Source of the DNA: JADJPO01 sp963825645
GTDB taxonomy: Bacteria > Actinomycetota > Actinomycetes > Actinomycetales > Kineosporiaceae
Assembly (NCBI GenBank): GCA_963825645.1
Contig: CAWGTT010000001.1
Location: forward strand, 434,001 to 498,000
DNA: 64,000 nucleotides
Reading direction: 5' to 3'
The position numbers were made by a program, and so were the translations under genes. This document shows positions 1-7,444 of this stretch, in pieces. Numbering within the stretch: the stretch's first letter is position 1; each line of letters begins with the position of its first letter. The notes below the pieces were generated by a model. The model did not search any database, was not told the DNA's origin, and saw nothing but the letters and a program-made list of their open reading frames with translations.

Positions 1-42
1 GGTCCTGCTTCGTCGCTGACCGGGGACCCGGCCGGTGGCGAC

Positions 43-48
43 TAGGGT
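43..48 (+). promoter_or_regulatory. Candidate -10 box (TAGGGT)
   Basis: TAGGGT ends 8 bases before the ATG at 57, close to the leaderless layout seen at other genes here. No ribosome binding site precedes that ATG. Confidence 0.35.
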
Positions 49-56
49 TTCGGGGC

Positions 57-209
57 ATGACCGGAAACGGGGGATCTCACCTGAGTGCCGGCGCCGTGAC
101 GGCGCCGGTACTTCCCCGTGGTCCCGTCGTCCTGGGAGCTGCCGGGATCGTGATCGCGGTCCACGGGATGCGCCGTGAGCCGCAGTCCATGCGAGGGGAG
201 CGGCGGTGA
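57..209 (+). CDS. Possible 50-aa small protein ahead of the VanZ-like gene
   Basis: An open frame of 50 codons starts with ATG just after a TAGGGT box and ends in TGA inside a TGATG overlap with the next gene's ATG at 209. The middle of the peptide is hydrophobic (VVLGAAGIVIAV, about residues 24-35) and is followed by a basic, Arg-rich tail, so it could be a tiny single-pass membrane protein. I do not recognise a family. The coupled overlap and promoter spacing favour translation. Against it, the frame is short and such frames are common in GC-rich DNA, so it could equally be leader sequence. Confidence 0.4.
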   Translation: MTGNGGSHLSAGAVTAPVLPRGPVVLGAAGIVIAVHGMRREPQSMRGERR

Positions 210-592
210 TGACAGACCTGCCTGGGCAGGGCAAGACAGCCCCGTGGCGGTTTGCGCGTCGCCAGATGTCCCGGCGCAACCGGGGGATCCTGTTCTGGGC
301 CGCCGTCGCCGTGCAGCTGGCGGTGCTCTACTTCCCGGACGCCTCCGGCGCGCCGTCCATCGGCGGACTGGACACCCTCGCCCACATGGTGATCTTCGGT
401 GCCGTGCTCTACACCGGTGTCCGTTTCGGGCTGCCGGCGCTGCCGCTGGGGATGGTGCTGCTGGCCCATGCCGTGGTCAGCGAGCTGGTGCAGCACTGGG
501 TGTTGCCGAACCGGTCCGGGGACTGGCACGACAGTGCCGCAGACGTGATCGGCGTGGCCCTGGCCTACCTGGTGCTGCGAGAGCGGCGGTGA
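209..592 (+). CDS. VanZ-like membrane protein
   Basis: This 127-residue protein has about four hydrophobic segments after a basic N-terminus. The VanZ-type pattern is visible: LDTLAHMVIFG in the second segment, then an acidic/polar stretch with SELVQHW and DWHDSAADVIG near the C-terminus. VanZ relatives are small integral membrane proteins linked in some bacteria to glycopeptide resistance, but most have no known function. ATG 209 is chosen over GTG 206 because GAGGGGAG at 193-200 sits 8 bases upstream. The last codons overlap the GTG of the YqgE gene by four bases (GTGA), so the two are probably co-translated. Confidence 0.75.
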   Translation: MTDLPGQGKTAPWRFARRQMSRRNRGILFWAAVAVQLAVLYFPDASGAPSIGGLDTLAHMVIFGAVLYTGVRFGLPALPLGMVLLAHAVVSELVQHWVLPNRSGDWHDSAADVIGVALAYLVLRERR

Positions 593-1146
593 GCGACCCC
601 CTCGTCGGTCGGCTGCTGGTGGCCACCCCGCTGCTGGAGGACCCGAACTTCCGGCGGACCGTGGTCCTGATACTTGACCACTCCGGTGGCGGCGCGATGG
701 GCATCGTGGTGAACCGACCGCGGCGCGAGCAGGTCGCCCTGGTGCTGCCGGACTGGCAGCCGTACGTGACCGCGCCCGCGGTGTTGTTCCAGGGCGGCCC
801 GGTGGGGCTGGACAGCGCGCTCGGCCTGGTCGGCGTACCCGGGGACGACGACGAGCCGGTGGGGGTTCGGCGGATCCTCGGCTCGATCGGCCTGGTGGAC
901 CTCGACATTCCGCCCCAGGTCGTGGCGGGCGGGGTCGCCGGCATCAGGATCTTCGCCGGTCACGCGGGCTGGGGGAGTGGACAGCTCGAGAGCGAGATCG
1001 AGGAGGGGGCCTGGTACACCGTCGACGCCGAAGCGCGGGATGCCTTCACCGACACCCCCCAGGACCTGTGGCGCACGGTGCTGCGCCGCCAACGCGGCGA
1101 TCTGGCCTTCATGTCCAGCTACCCCGACGACCCCACGGACAACTGA
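589..1146 (+). CDS. YqgE/AlgH family protein (UPF0301)
   Basis: The 185-residue product begins with GRLLVATPLLEDPNFRRTVV and contains LILDHSGGGAMGIVVNRP, then FQGGPV and FAGHAGWGSGQLE, the conserved signature blocks of the YqgE/AlgH (UPF0301) family. Length matches the family. Members are cytosolic and their biochemical role is unsettled; AlgH affects alginate and siderophore regulation in Pseudomonas. The GTG start overlaps the stop of the VanZ-like gene. A long hairpin follows the stop codon. Confidence 0.9.
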   Translation: MSDPLVGRLLVATPLLEDPNFRRTVVLILDHSGGGAMGIVVNRPRREQVALVLPDWQPYVTAPAVLFQGGPVGLDSALGLVGVPGDDDEPVGVRRILGSIGLVDLDIPPQVVAGGVAGIRIFAGHAGWGSGQLESEIEEGAWYTVDAEARDAFTDTPQDLWRTVLRRQRGDLAFMSSYPDDPTDN

Positions 1147-1162
1147 CCCGACCTGACTGACC

Positions 1163-1215
1163 CGAGTGGACACTTTCTCGAGAACACGCCCGCGTGTTCT
1201 CGAGATGTCCACTCG
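1163..1215. terminator. Bidirectional hairpin between convergent genes
   Basis: CGAGTGGACA pairs with TGTCCACTCG, and inside it TCTCGAGAACACG pairs with CGTGTTCTCGAGA around a 4-base loop; a 3-base bulge separates the stems. It lies between YqgE (+) and the M1 peptidase (-), so it can terminate both. No U-tract is evident, as is common in actinobacteria. Confidence 0.75.
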
Positions 1216-1218
1216 AGT

Positions 1219-1279
1219 GGTCCAGTCCGGTCGGGTCACGGTCCGGTCCGGTCCGGTCAGGTCAGGTCGGCGGTCGGTC
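1219..1279. repeat. GGTCC/GGTCA simple-sequence tract
   Basis: Short GGTCC, GGTCA and GGTCG units repeat almost without interruption between the hairpin and the stop of the M1 peptidase. Complementary CTGACC-type sequence lies at 1144-1162, on the other side of the hairpin. The tract runs to the peptidase stop codon, so its length may vary between strains. Confidence 0.6.
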
Positions 1280-2777
1280 AGCGCCCAGCGGGCGGCTGCG
1301 GCTTGACCGGGGCGTACAGCCAGGCGTGGAAGAACGTGTCCAGCTGTTTCCTGCTCACCTTCTCGGCGAGGGCGATCAGGTCGGCGGTGGTGACCGTCCC
1401 TCCCGCGTTGTCCTTCGCCCACCGCTTGAGCAGCATGAAGAACCGCTGGTCCCCGATGGTCAGGCGCAGTGCGTGCAGAGTTGCCGCGCCGCGTTCGTAG
1501 ACCGGGTCGACGAACAGGCCGAGCGGTCCCGGGTCGGCGATCACCGTCGTCCAGAACTCGTCGGTGTCCGGGATCGCCATCACCTTCTCGAACTGCTCCT
1601 GTGCCGTGCCCTGCCCCCGGTGCTCGGCCCACAGCCACTGTGAGTACGTGGCGAACCCCTCGTTCAGCCAGATGTGCTGCCACTGCGCGGGGCTGACGCT
1701 GTCGCCGACCCACTGGTGGGCCAGCTCGTGAGCGACCGTGCTCTCCCGGGCGACCTGGGAGTACACCGGGCGGGTCTGGGTCTCCAGGGCGTAGCCGACG
1801 CTGTCGTCGTCGACGATCGCGCCGAAGGAGCTGAACGGGTACCGGCCGTAGAAGCCTTCGAAGAAGGAGATCATCTCCGGCTGAAGGGCGAGGCTGGCCT
1901 CGGTGGTGGCGAGGTCGGCCGGGGTCAGGTCCGCATCGACGGCGTTGATGATGGTCAGGTTCCGTGGCCCCCGGGACCGGGTCAGCTCGTAGTTCCCGAC
2001 CGAGGCCGTGACCAGGTACGTCGACATGGGTTCGTGCGCCGTCCAGGACCAGGTCGTCCAGCCGGCCCGAGTCCTCGGCGGACCCACGGGCAGGCCGTTC
2101 CCGACCGCTACGGTGCCGCCGGGGTGGTCAGGGCCGTTTCCTGGCACGGTCACGGAGATGTCGAAGGTCGCCTTGTCGGACGGGATGTCGTTGGCGGGGA
2201 ACCATGTGGAGGCACCGTCCGGCTCGCTGGCGACCATCGCGCCGTCGTCGACGGCGTACCAGCCGTACGGAACCCCCTCGCTGTCCGTCGGGGTGCCGGC
2301 CGTGCCGCCGTAGGCGATCACCACTCGGACCACCCGGCCCGCGGCGAGCGGCCGGGCCGGGGTGATCACCAGCTCGCCGTCCGCCTGGCTGAAGGCGGCG
2401 TTCTGGCCGTTCAGGCGCACCCGGCGGGCGGTCAGCTGGCGTAGGTCGAGGCTGAACGAGCGAAGCGCCGCCGTCGTCCGAAGCCGGACCGTCGCCGCGG
2501 CGTCGACGGCTCGGCTGACCGGGTCGTACCGGATGTCGATCGCGTAGTGCTGGACGTCGTAGCCGCCGTTGCCCGCGTTCGGGAAGTAGGGGTCCCCGCC
2601 GCTGGTGCTGCCGTCGACCGGCCCAGTCAGGTCGAGGCCCGCCGGTGCAGACCCTGTGGACGGCGGCGCGGTCCCGGCCGGGTCCGCCCCGCCGCCCGAG
2701 GCGAGCAGCGCGGTGAGCAGGGCGATCGCGGGGAGGATCAGGCGGGCCGTCGGGCCACGTCGAGGTGCGTCCATCAT
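1278..2777 (-). CDS. M1 family zinc metallopeptidase (aminopeptidase N-like), exported
   Basis: A 499-residue protein with a basic N-terminus and hydrophobic stretch (LILPAIALLTALLAS, about residues 13-27) that looks like a secretion signal; no lipobox Cys follows it. The gluzincin motif HELAHQWVGDS is followed 18 residues after the second His by the glutamate of LNEGFATY, giving the full HEXXH-X18-E zinc site of M1 peptidases. The upstream substrate motif reads GYALETQTRP rather than GAMEN, a variant I know from actinobacterial members. It is shorter than full aminopeptidase N (about 850 residues) and lacks the C-terminal helical domain, as in the shorter M1 group. It should cut N-terminal residues from peptides outside the membrane. 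Two ATGs are adjacent at the start. Confidence 0.88.
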   Translation of the reverse strand: MMDAPRRGPTARLILPAIALLTALLASGGGADPAGTAPPSTGSAPAGLDLTGPVDGSTSGGDPYFPNAGNGGYDVQHYAIDIRYDPVSRAVDAAATVRLRTTAALRSFSLDLRQLTARRVRLNGQNAAFSQADGELVITPARPLAAGRVVRVVIAYGGTAGTPTDSEGVPYGWYAVDDGAMVASEPDGASTWFPANDIPSDKATFDISVTVPGNGPDHPGGTVAVGNGLPVGPPRTRAGWTTWSWTAHEPMSTYLVTASVGNYELTRSRGPRNLTIINAVDADLTPADLATTEASLALQPEMISFFEGFYGRYPFSSFGAIVDDDSVGYALETQTRPVYSQVARESTVAHELAHQWVGDSVSPAQWQHIWLNEGFATYSQWLWAEHRGQGTAQEQFEKVMAIPDTDEFWTTVIADPGPLGLFVDPVYERGAATLHALRLTIGDQRFFMLLKRWAKDNAGGTVTTADLIALAEKVSRKQLDTFFHAWLYAPVKPQPPAGR

Positions 2778-2893
2778 CGTACGGTCCTCACCTGAGCGCG
2801 GCCGGCGTGCGTCCGCGGCATGTGGAGCAGCCCTTGAATAGTCGGTCGGTTTGTACGGTCTTGTCCATACTCCGCGTGAGTCGCCGACCGTCC

Positions 2894-2899
2894 TAGACT
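2894..2899 (+). promoter_or_regulatory. Leaderless-type -10 box (TAGACT) of DUF3039 gene
   Basis: TAGACT ends 6 bases before the second ATG at 2906, so transcription would start at that codon. The first ATG at 2903 would lie upstream of the transcript. Confidence 0.5.
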
Positions 2900-2937
2900 T
2901 CGATGATGAGCACCTCGACTTCGATGATGAGCACCTC
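2896..2937. repeat. 21-bp perfect tandem duplication over the start codon
   Basis: Two identical 21-bp units (2896-2916 and 2917-2937) abut. Each carries ATGATGAGCACCTC, so the duplication copies the start codons and first residues in frame (seven codons). Confidence 0.9.
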
Positions 2938-3259
2938 GCCTCCCGAGCCCGCCCCCCTGTCCTCCCCGCTGTCCTCGCCGGATTCCGGTCGGACCGCGGT
3001 GTTGGACCGTGAGCTCGTCGAGCAGCCGGTCGAACCGGGTGACCACGAGCGTTTCGCGCACTATGTGCGCAAGGAGAAGATCCTCGAGTCCGCGTTGAGC
3101 GGACAGCCGGTCATCGCCCTGTGCGGCAAGGTCTGGGTTCCCGGCCGCGACCCGAAGAAGTTCCCGGTCTGCCCGATGTGCAAGGAGATCTACAAGCGGC
3201 TCCGCAAGGGCGGCGGGGACGGGGACTCAGGTTCGGGTGACGGCGCCGGGGGCTCGTGA
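2906..3259 (+). CDS. DUF3039 domain protein
   Basis: The 117-residue product has a Ser/Pro-rich N-terminus, then the DUF3039 core: FAHYVRKEKILES, PVIALCGKVWVPGRDPKKFP and CPMCKEIYKRL. The Cys of ALCGK and the CPMC pair suggest a small zinc-binding site. The family is near-universal in actinobacteria and functionally uncharacterised. The N-terminus MSTSTSMMSTS arises from a 21-bp tandem duplication; either ATG 2903, ATG 2906 or the ATGs in the second copy (2924/2927) could be used. ATG 2906 fits the -10 spacing. A Gly/Asp-rich tail overlaps the GTG of the MFS gene by four bases. Confidence 0.88.
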   Translation: MSTSTSMMSTSPPEPAPLSSPLSSPDSGRTAVLDRELVEQPVEPGDHERFAHYVRKEKILESALSGQPVIALCGKVWVPGRDPKKFPVCPMCKEIYKRLRKGGGDGDSGSGDGAGGS

Positions 3260-4746
3260 ACCCAGCGCCGGACGGCCTCCCGTCCGACCACGTGACACCG
3301 CCTGCGCCGTCCGACCCACCGTCGGCGCGCTCGATCCTGGACGCACGCTTCCGCTCGGCGACGATCGGCCTGCTGGCCATGATCACCTTGATCGCCTTCG
3401 AAGCGCTCGCCGTGGCCACGGCGATGCCGGTGGCGGCCGACGACCTCGGCGGGGTGCGACAGTACGGCCTGGCGTTCTCGCTGTTCCTGACCGCGTCACT
3501 GTTCGGCACCGTGGTGGCCGGTGGCTGGGCCGACCGGGCCGGGCCGCGCGTGCCGACCCTGGTCGGGATGGCGGTGTTCGGGGTCGGGCTGGTGCTCGCC
3601 GGAACCGCGTCGTCGTTCACCGCCCTGCTTGCCGGCAGAGCGGTGTCCGGGCTCGGTGCCGGGCTCCAGTCGGTCGTGGCCTATCTCGTCATCGCCGCCA
3701 CCTACCCGCGCGAGCTGCAGCCCAGAATGTTCAGCGCGGTCTCGGCGGCCTGGGTCCTACCGGGCCTGGTCGGTCCCTCGATCGCGGGTCTGCTGGCCAC
3801 GCACGTGTCCTGGCGGGCGGTGTTCCTCGTTGTCCCGCCGCTCCTCGTTCTGCTCGTGCCGCTGCTCTGGCCGCACTTGGATCGGGTGGAGTCGGAGGGC
3901 GCGCAGGCGGGAGCGAGCGCACCGGACGGCGGACCGTCGAGCAGCGGTACCGCCGTCCGGCTCGTGCGCGGCGCCGCCCTGGCGGTGGGGGCCGCCCTCA
4001 TGCAGGCGGGCCTGGTCACGCTGGACACACCGCTGGGTCGCCTGCTCGCTGTCGGGGGAGGCGCGGCGACGGTCGCGGCCCTGCCCGGGTTGTTGCCGGC
4101 CGGCCTGGTCCGGCTGCGCCGCGGTCTGCCGTCCCTGGTCGTGGCCAGGATGCTCTATACGGCGACGTTCTTCGGGGCGGAGGCGTTCCTGCCGCTGATG
4201 CTGGTCAGGTACCGCGGGCTGAGTCCCGGCCAGGCCGGGCTGACCCTGACCGTGGGCGCCGTCGGCTGGTCGGTCGGGGCGTGGTTGCAGGGCCGCCCGG
4301 GCCTGCGGCCGGACCGGTCGCACCTGCCCTGGATCGGCGGACTGCTGCTCGGGCTGGCTGTGCCGTCGGTCGTGATCGGGGTGCTCCCGGGCGTGCCGCC
4401 GCTGCTCGTCGTCCCGGTGTGGATCGTCGCTGGGCTCGGCATGGGGCTGGCTGCCTCGAGCACCAGCGTCCTGCTGATCCGGCTGTCCGGGCTCGCCGAA
4501 CAGGGCCGCAACGCGGCCGCCGTCCAGATCGGGGACGCCCTCGGCGGCGTGCTCGGCATCGGCGCCGCCGGGGCGGTCTTCGCCGCTCTGCACGACGTGA
4601 ACGGCGACGACGCGGCGGTCTACACGCTCATCTGGCTCGGGCTCGGAGTCACCGGTCTGCTGTCGGCCGTCGTCGGGGCACGGGTGCGCCGCGGTCGGCC
4701 GCGCGGTGTCGAACCTGGGGGTCTGGTCGGCTCGGTGGGGCGATAG
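3256..4746 (+). CDS. MFS transporter (drug/proton antiporter type)
   Basis: A 496-residue, very hydrophobic protein with about 12-14 membrane segments. After the second segment comes GGWADRAGPR, the major-facilitator motif A loop, and the N-terminal half reads like the DHA efflux group. The start GTG overlaps the DUF3039 stop, so the genes are coupled. Substrate cannot be read from sequence. The first 35 residues are Pro-rich and cytoplasmic. Confidence 0.85.
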   Translation: MNPAPDGLPSDHVTPPAPSDPPSARSILDARFRSATIGLLAMITLIAFEALAVATAMPVAADDLGGVRQYGLAFSLFLTASLFGTVVAGGWADRAGPRVPTLVGMAVFGVGLVLAGTASSFTALLAGRAVSGLGAGLQSVVAYLVIAATYPRELQPRMFSAVSAAWVLPGLVGPSIAGLLATHVSWRAVFLVVPPLLVLLVPLLWPHLDRVESEGAQAGASAPDGGPSSSGTAVRLVRGAALAVGAALMQAGLVTLDTPLGRLLAVGGGAATVAALPGLLPAGLVRLRRGLPSLVVARMLYTATFFGAEAFLPLMLVRYRGLSPGQAGLTLTVGAVGWSVGAWLQGRPGLRPDRSHLPWIGGLLLGLAVPSVVIGVLPGVPPLLVVPVWIVAGLGMGLAASSTSVLLIRLSGLAEQGRNAAAVQIGDALGGVLGIGAAGAVFAALHDVNGDDAAVYTLIWLGLGVTGLLSAVVGARVRRGRPRGVEPGGLVGSVGR

Positions 4747-4822
4747 CACACTCTGCGGGGCGCGGCCGGAAGCACTGACGCTCGGTGAGTCGGCAGCAGC
4801 GTTGGGCTAGTGTCCGGTGCTC

Positions 4823-6613
4823 GTGAGTGTCCAGGGCCCCGAGCCGCACCGGCCCCCGCAGCTGCATCCGGACCACGTGCCGCCGGCCTTCCCGGCCCGG
4901 GCCCCGTGGGGCACGGCGGACAAGCTGCGGGCCTGGCAGGCTCAGGCGCTGACGGCCTACACGGAGGCGTCGCCACGGGACTTCATGGCTGTGGCCACGC
5001 CGGGGGCCGGCAAGACGACGTTCGCCCTGTACGTGGCGGCCGACCTGCTCCAGCGCCGCGTCGTGAGCCGGGTCACCGTGGTGTGCCCGACCGAGCACCT
5101 CAAGGCGCAGTGGGCCGATGCCGCGCACCGGGCCGGGATCCGCCTCGACCCGACCTTCCGGAACAGCCAGGGCAGCCACGCCCGGTCCTACGAGGGGGTG
5201 GCCGTCACCTACGCCCAGGTGGCCACCCGCCCGGCGCTGCACCGCGCCCGCACCGAGGCAGCCCCGACCTTGGTGATCCTCGACGAGATCCATCACGGCG
5301 GGGACGCCCGGTCCTGGGGCGAGGCCATCCGCGAGGCGTTCGAGCCGGCCCGTCGCCGCCTCGCCTTGACCGGAACCCCGTTCCGCTCCGACGAGAGCCC
5401 GATCCCGTTCGTCACCTATGCGGTGGAGCCGGACGGGTCCCGCCGCAGCGTCTGCGATTACAGCTACGGCTACACCGAAGCGCTGCGCGACAACGTCGTT
5501 CGGCCGGTGATCTTCCTGTCCTACTCGGGGCAGATGCGCTGGCGCACCCGCTCCGGGGACGAGCTGTCCGCCCGCCTCGGCGAGCCGATGACTCGGGACA
5601 CCACGGCCCACGCCTGGCGGACCGCGCTCGACCCGGGCGGGCAGTGGATTCCTGCGGTGCTGACTGCCGCGGACAGCCGCCTGACCCAGGTGCGCCGCAC
5701 CGTGCCGGACGCCGGCGGTCTGGTGATCGCCACCGACCAGGCCCAGGCCCGCGCCTACGCGCAGATCCTGGCTGCGCACAGCGGTGAGCAGCCGGTCGTG
5801 GTGGTCTCCGACGACGCCGGGGCGTCGGCGAAGATCGAGGAGTTCACCGACTCGGGGGCTCGCTGGATGGTCGCCGTCCGCATGGTCTCCGAAGGCGTCG
5901 ACGTGCCGCGGCTGGCGGTCGGGGTCTACGCGACGGCGACCTCGACGCCCCTGTTCTTCGCCCAGGCCGTCGGCCGGTTCGTCCGCGCCCGGCGCCGCGG
6001 TGAGACCGCCTCGGTGTTCCTGCCGAGCGTGCCGGTGCTGCTCGGCCTGGCCGCCGAGCTGGAGCGCGACCGCGATCACGTGCTCGACGCCCCTCGGCGC
6101 GGTGAGGCCGACTCGGACGACGGGTGGTCACCGGAGGAGGCCGAGCTGGCCGCCGCCAACCGGGCCGATCAGGCGTCGGACGCCCTGCAGGGCACTGCGT
6201 TCGAGGCGCTCGACGCCCAGGCGACGTTCGACCGGGTGCTGTTCGACAAGCAGGAGTTCGGCACCGCGGCCGAGGTGGGCAGCGAGCACGAGCAGGGCTT
6301 CCTCGACCTGCCCGGGCTGATCGAGCCCGAGGAGATGACCACGGCGCTGCGCGCTCGGCAGGCGAGACAGCTGGCCGAGCAGACGAAGCGGGCGACCGTC
6401 ACCGAGGTGGCGACGCACCGCGAGGTGACCGCTCTGCGCAAGGAGCTGCACGCCCTCGTCGGCGCGTGGGCGCGGCGCACCGGGCAGCCGCACGGCGTCG
6501 TCCATGCGCAGCTGCGCGCCACGTGCGGCGGCGGCGAGGTCGCCAAGGCGAGCGCCGATGAGGTCCGCGCCCGCATCGACATCCTGCGCAACTGGTTCGT
6601 CGGCCGGCGCTAG
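4823..6613 (+). CDS. DEAD/DEAH-type superfamily 2 helicase
   Basis: The roughly 596-residue protein shows the SF2 order: a Q-like segment (LRAWQAQAL), Walker A ATPGAGKTT at about residue 57, motif Ia VVCPTEHLKAQW, Walker B LDEIHH, motif III LTGTPFRSDESP, and in the second RecA domain MVSEGVDVPRLAVG and FAQAVGRFVRARRRG (motifs V and VI). The C-terminal 200 residues are charged and helical. It resembles the ResIII/UvrB-like actinobacterial helicases whose target is unknown. GTG 4817 is an alternative start; TAGTGT at 4808-4813 may be the -10, giving 3 or 9 bases to the two GTGs. Confidence 0.85.
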   Translation: MSVQGPEPHRPPQLHPDHVPPAFPARAPWGTADKLRAWQAQALTAYTEASPRDFMAVATPGAGKTTFALYVAADLLQRRVVSRVTVVCPTEHLKAQWADAAHRAGIRLDPTFRNSQGSHARSYEGVAVTYAQVATRPALHRARTEAAPTLVILDEIHHGGDARSWGEAIREAFEPARRRLALTGTPFRSDESPIPFVTYAVEPDGSRRSVCDYSYGYTEALRDNVVRPVIFLSYSGQMRWRTRSGDELSARLGEPMTRDTTAHAWRTALDPGGQWIPAVLTAADSRLTQVRRTVPDAGGLVIATDQAQARAYAQILAAHSGEQPVVVVSDDAGASAKIEEFTDSGARWMVAVRMVSEGVDVPRLAVGVYATATSTPLFFAQAVGRFVRARRRGETASVFLPSVPVLLGLAAELERDRDHVLDAPRRGEADSDDGWSPEEAELAAANRADQASDALQGTAFEALDAQATFDRVLFDKQEFGTAAEVGSEHEQGFLDLPGLIEPEEMTTALRARQARQLAEQTKRATVTEVATHREVTALRKELHALVGAWARRTGQPHGVVHAQLRATCGGGEVAKASADEVRARIDILRNWFVGRR

Positions 6614-6652
6614 GCTCCGCGACCGCCGAGTCGCCGCAGGTCAGCCGGTCAA

Positions 6653-6725
6653 GATCCCCTCGAATGCAGGCAGACGGCCCTCACGCAGCGCGGATGGCGA
6701 CCCGTTGTCGTCACTCGAGGGGATC
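6653..6725. terminator. Inverted repeat, possible bidirectional terminator
   Basis: GATCCCCTCGA at 6653-6663 is the exact reverse complement of TCGAGGGGATC at 6715-6725, with a 51-base loop. It lies between the convergent helicase and TrpRS-like genes. The long loop makes a simple terminator uncertain. Confidence 0.4.
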
Positions 6726-6745
6726 AAGGTCCGATCCTTGGCGGA

Positions 6746-7444
6746 TCAGAGCGAGGCCGTCCCGACCAGGCGGTGCAGCGTGTCGGGGTCGGTGGCCAGA
6801 GCGCGGTACCGCTCACGGACCGGGCGCAGCTGGGCCTCGACGGCGTCGATGACGGCCCGTTTCAGCTGGGGCGAGCCGTGCAGCGCGAACAGGGCGGCAA
6901 CCGGCGACCGGCCGGTCAGTGTCCCGAGGATGACGGCGAGGTTGGCGATCCCGGGCCGCAGCTGCGGGTCGTAGCCGAGCGTCGGGTCCAGGTCGGTGGT
7001 CGTCCCACGGATCGCTGCCGCGACCCGGAGTGGGGAGTCGAGCAAGTGCACCACGCCGCGGGCGTCGGTGGGCACCGAACCCATGAGCCGGCGCGGATGG
7101 CGCAGGTCGAACACCTCGACGGCCGATGAGCCGGGTAGGGAGTCCGCCGCAAACGACTCGTGCTCGGCAACCGGATCGGCGATGTCGGCGTCCAGGCCGA
7201 AGGACACCGATCCCAGTCCGCAGCCGACCAGGGCCGCTGCCACGTGGGCGGCCTCGGTCGCGGATCCAGCGATGCTGACCGTCAGGTCCACCTCCGGGTC
7301 GGCGGCGAGCGCCCGCAGGCCGCGGACCGGACCCAGGTAGTCACCCAGGTGCAGTGCCCGGGCCGGACCGAACCGGTACAACACCGGACGGCGCGGCCTC
7401 GGGTCCAGCGGAAGCCGCTCGCCGATCACCGGCAGCCGGCTCAC
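6746..7444 (-). CDS. Truncated tryptophanyl-tRNA synthetase-like paralogue
   Basis: The 232-residue protein aligns by eye with class I TrpRS at both ends. GPARALHLGDYLGPVRGL (about residues 26-43) matches the HIGH region (LHLGNYLGA in TrpRS). VVHLLDSP, GYDPQLRPGIANL and RPVRERYRAL match the segment after KMSKS. The KMSKS lysines are gone (LMGSVP at 120-125), and only about 85 residues separate the two motifs instead of roughly 180, so most of the Rossmann catalytic core and CP1 insertion are missing. Genuine TrpRS has about 330 residues. It is unlikely to charge tRNA. The GTG start overlaps the stop of lhgO by four bases, so the two are co-translated. Function unknown. Confidence 0.7.
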   Translation of the reverse strand: MSRLPVIGERLPLDPRPRRPVLYRFGPARALHLGDYLGPVRGLRALAADPEVDLTVSIAGSATEAAHVAAALVGCGLGSVSFGLDADIADPVAEHESFAADSLPGSSAVEVFDLRHPRRLMGSVPTDARGVVHLLDSPLRVAAAIRGTTTDLDPTLGYDPQLRPGIANLAVILGTLTGRSPVAALFALHGSPQLKRAVIDAVEAQLRPVRERYRALATDPDTLHRLVGTASL

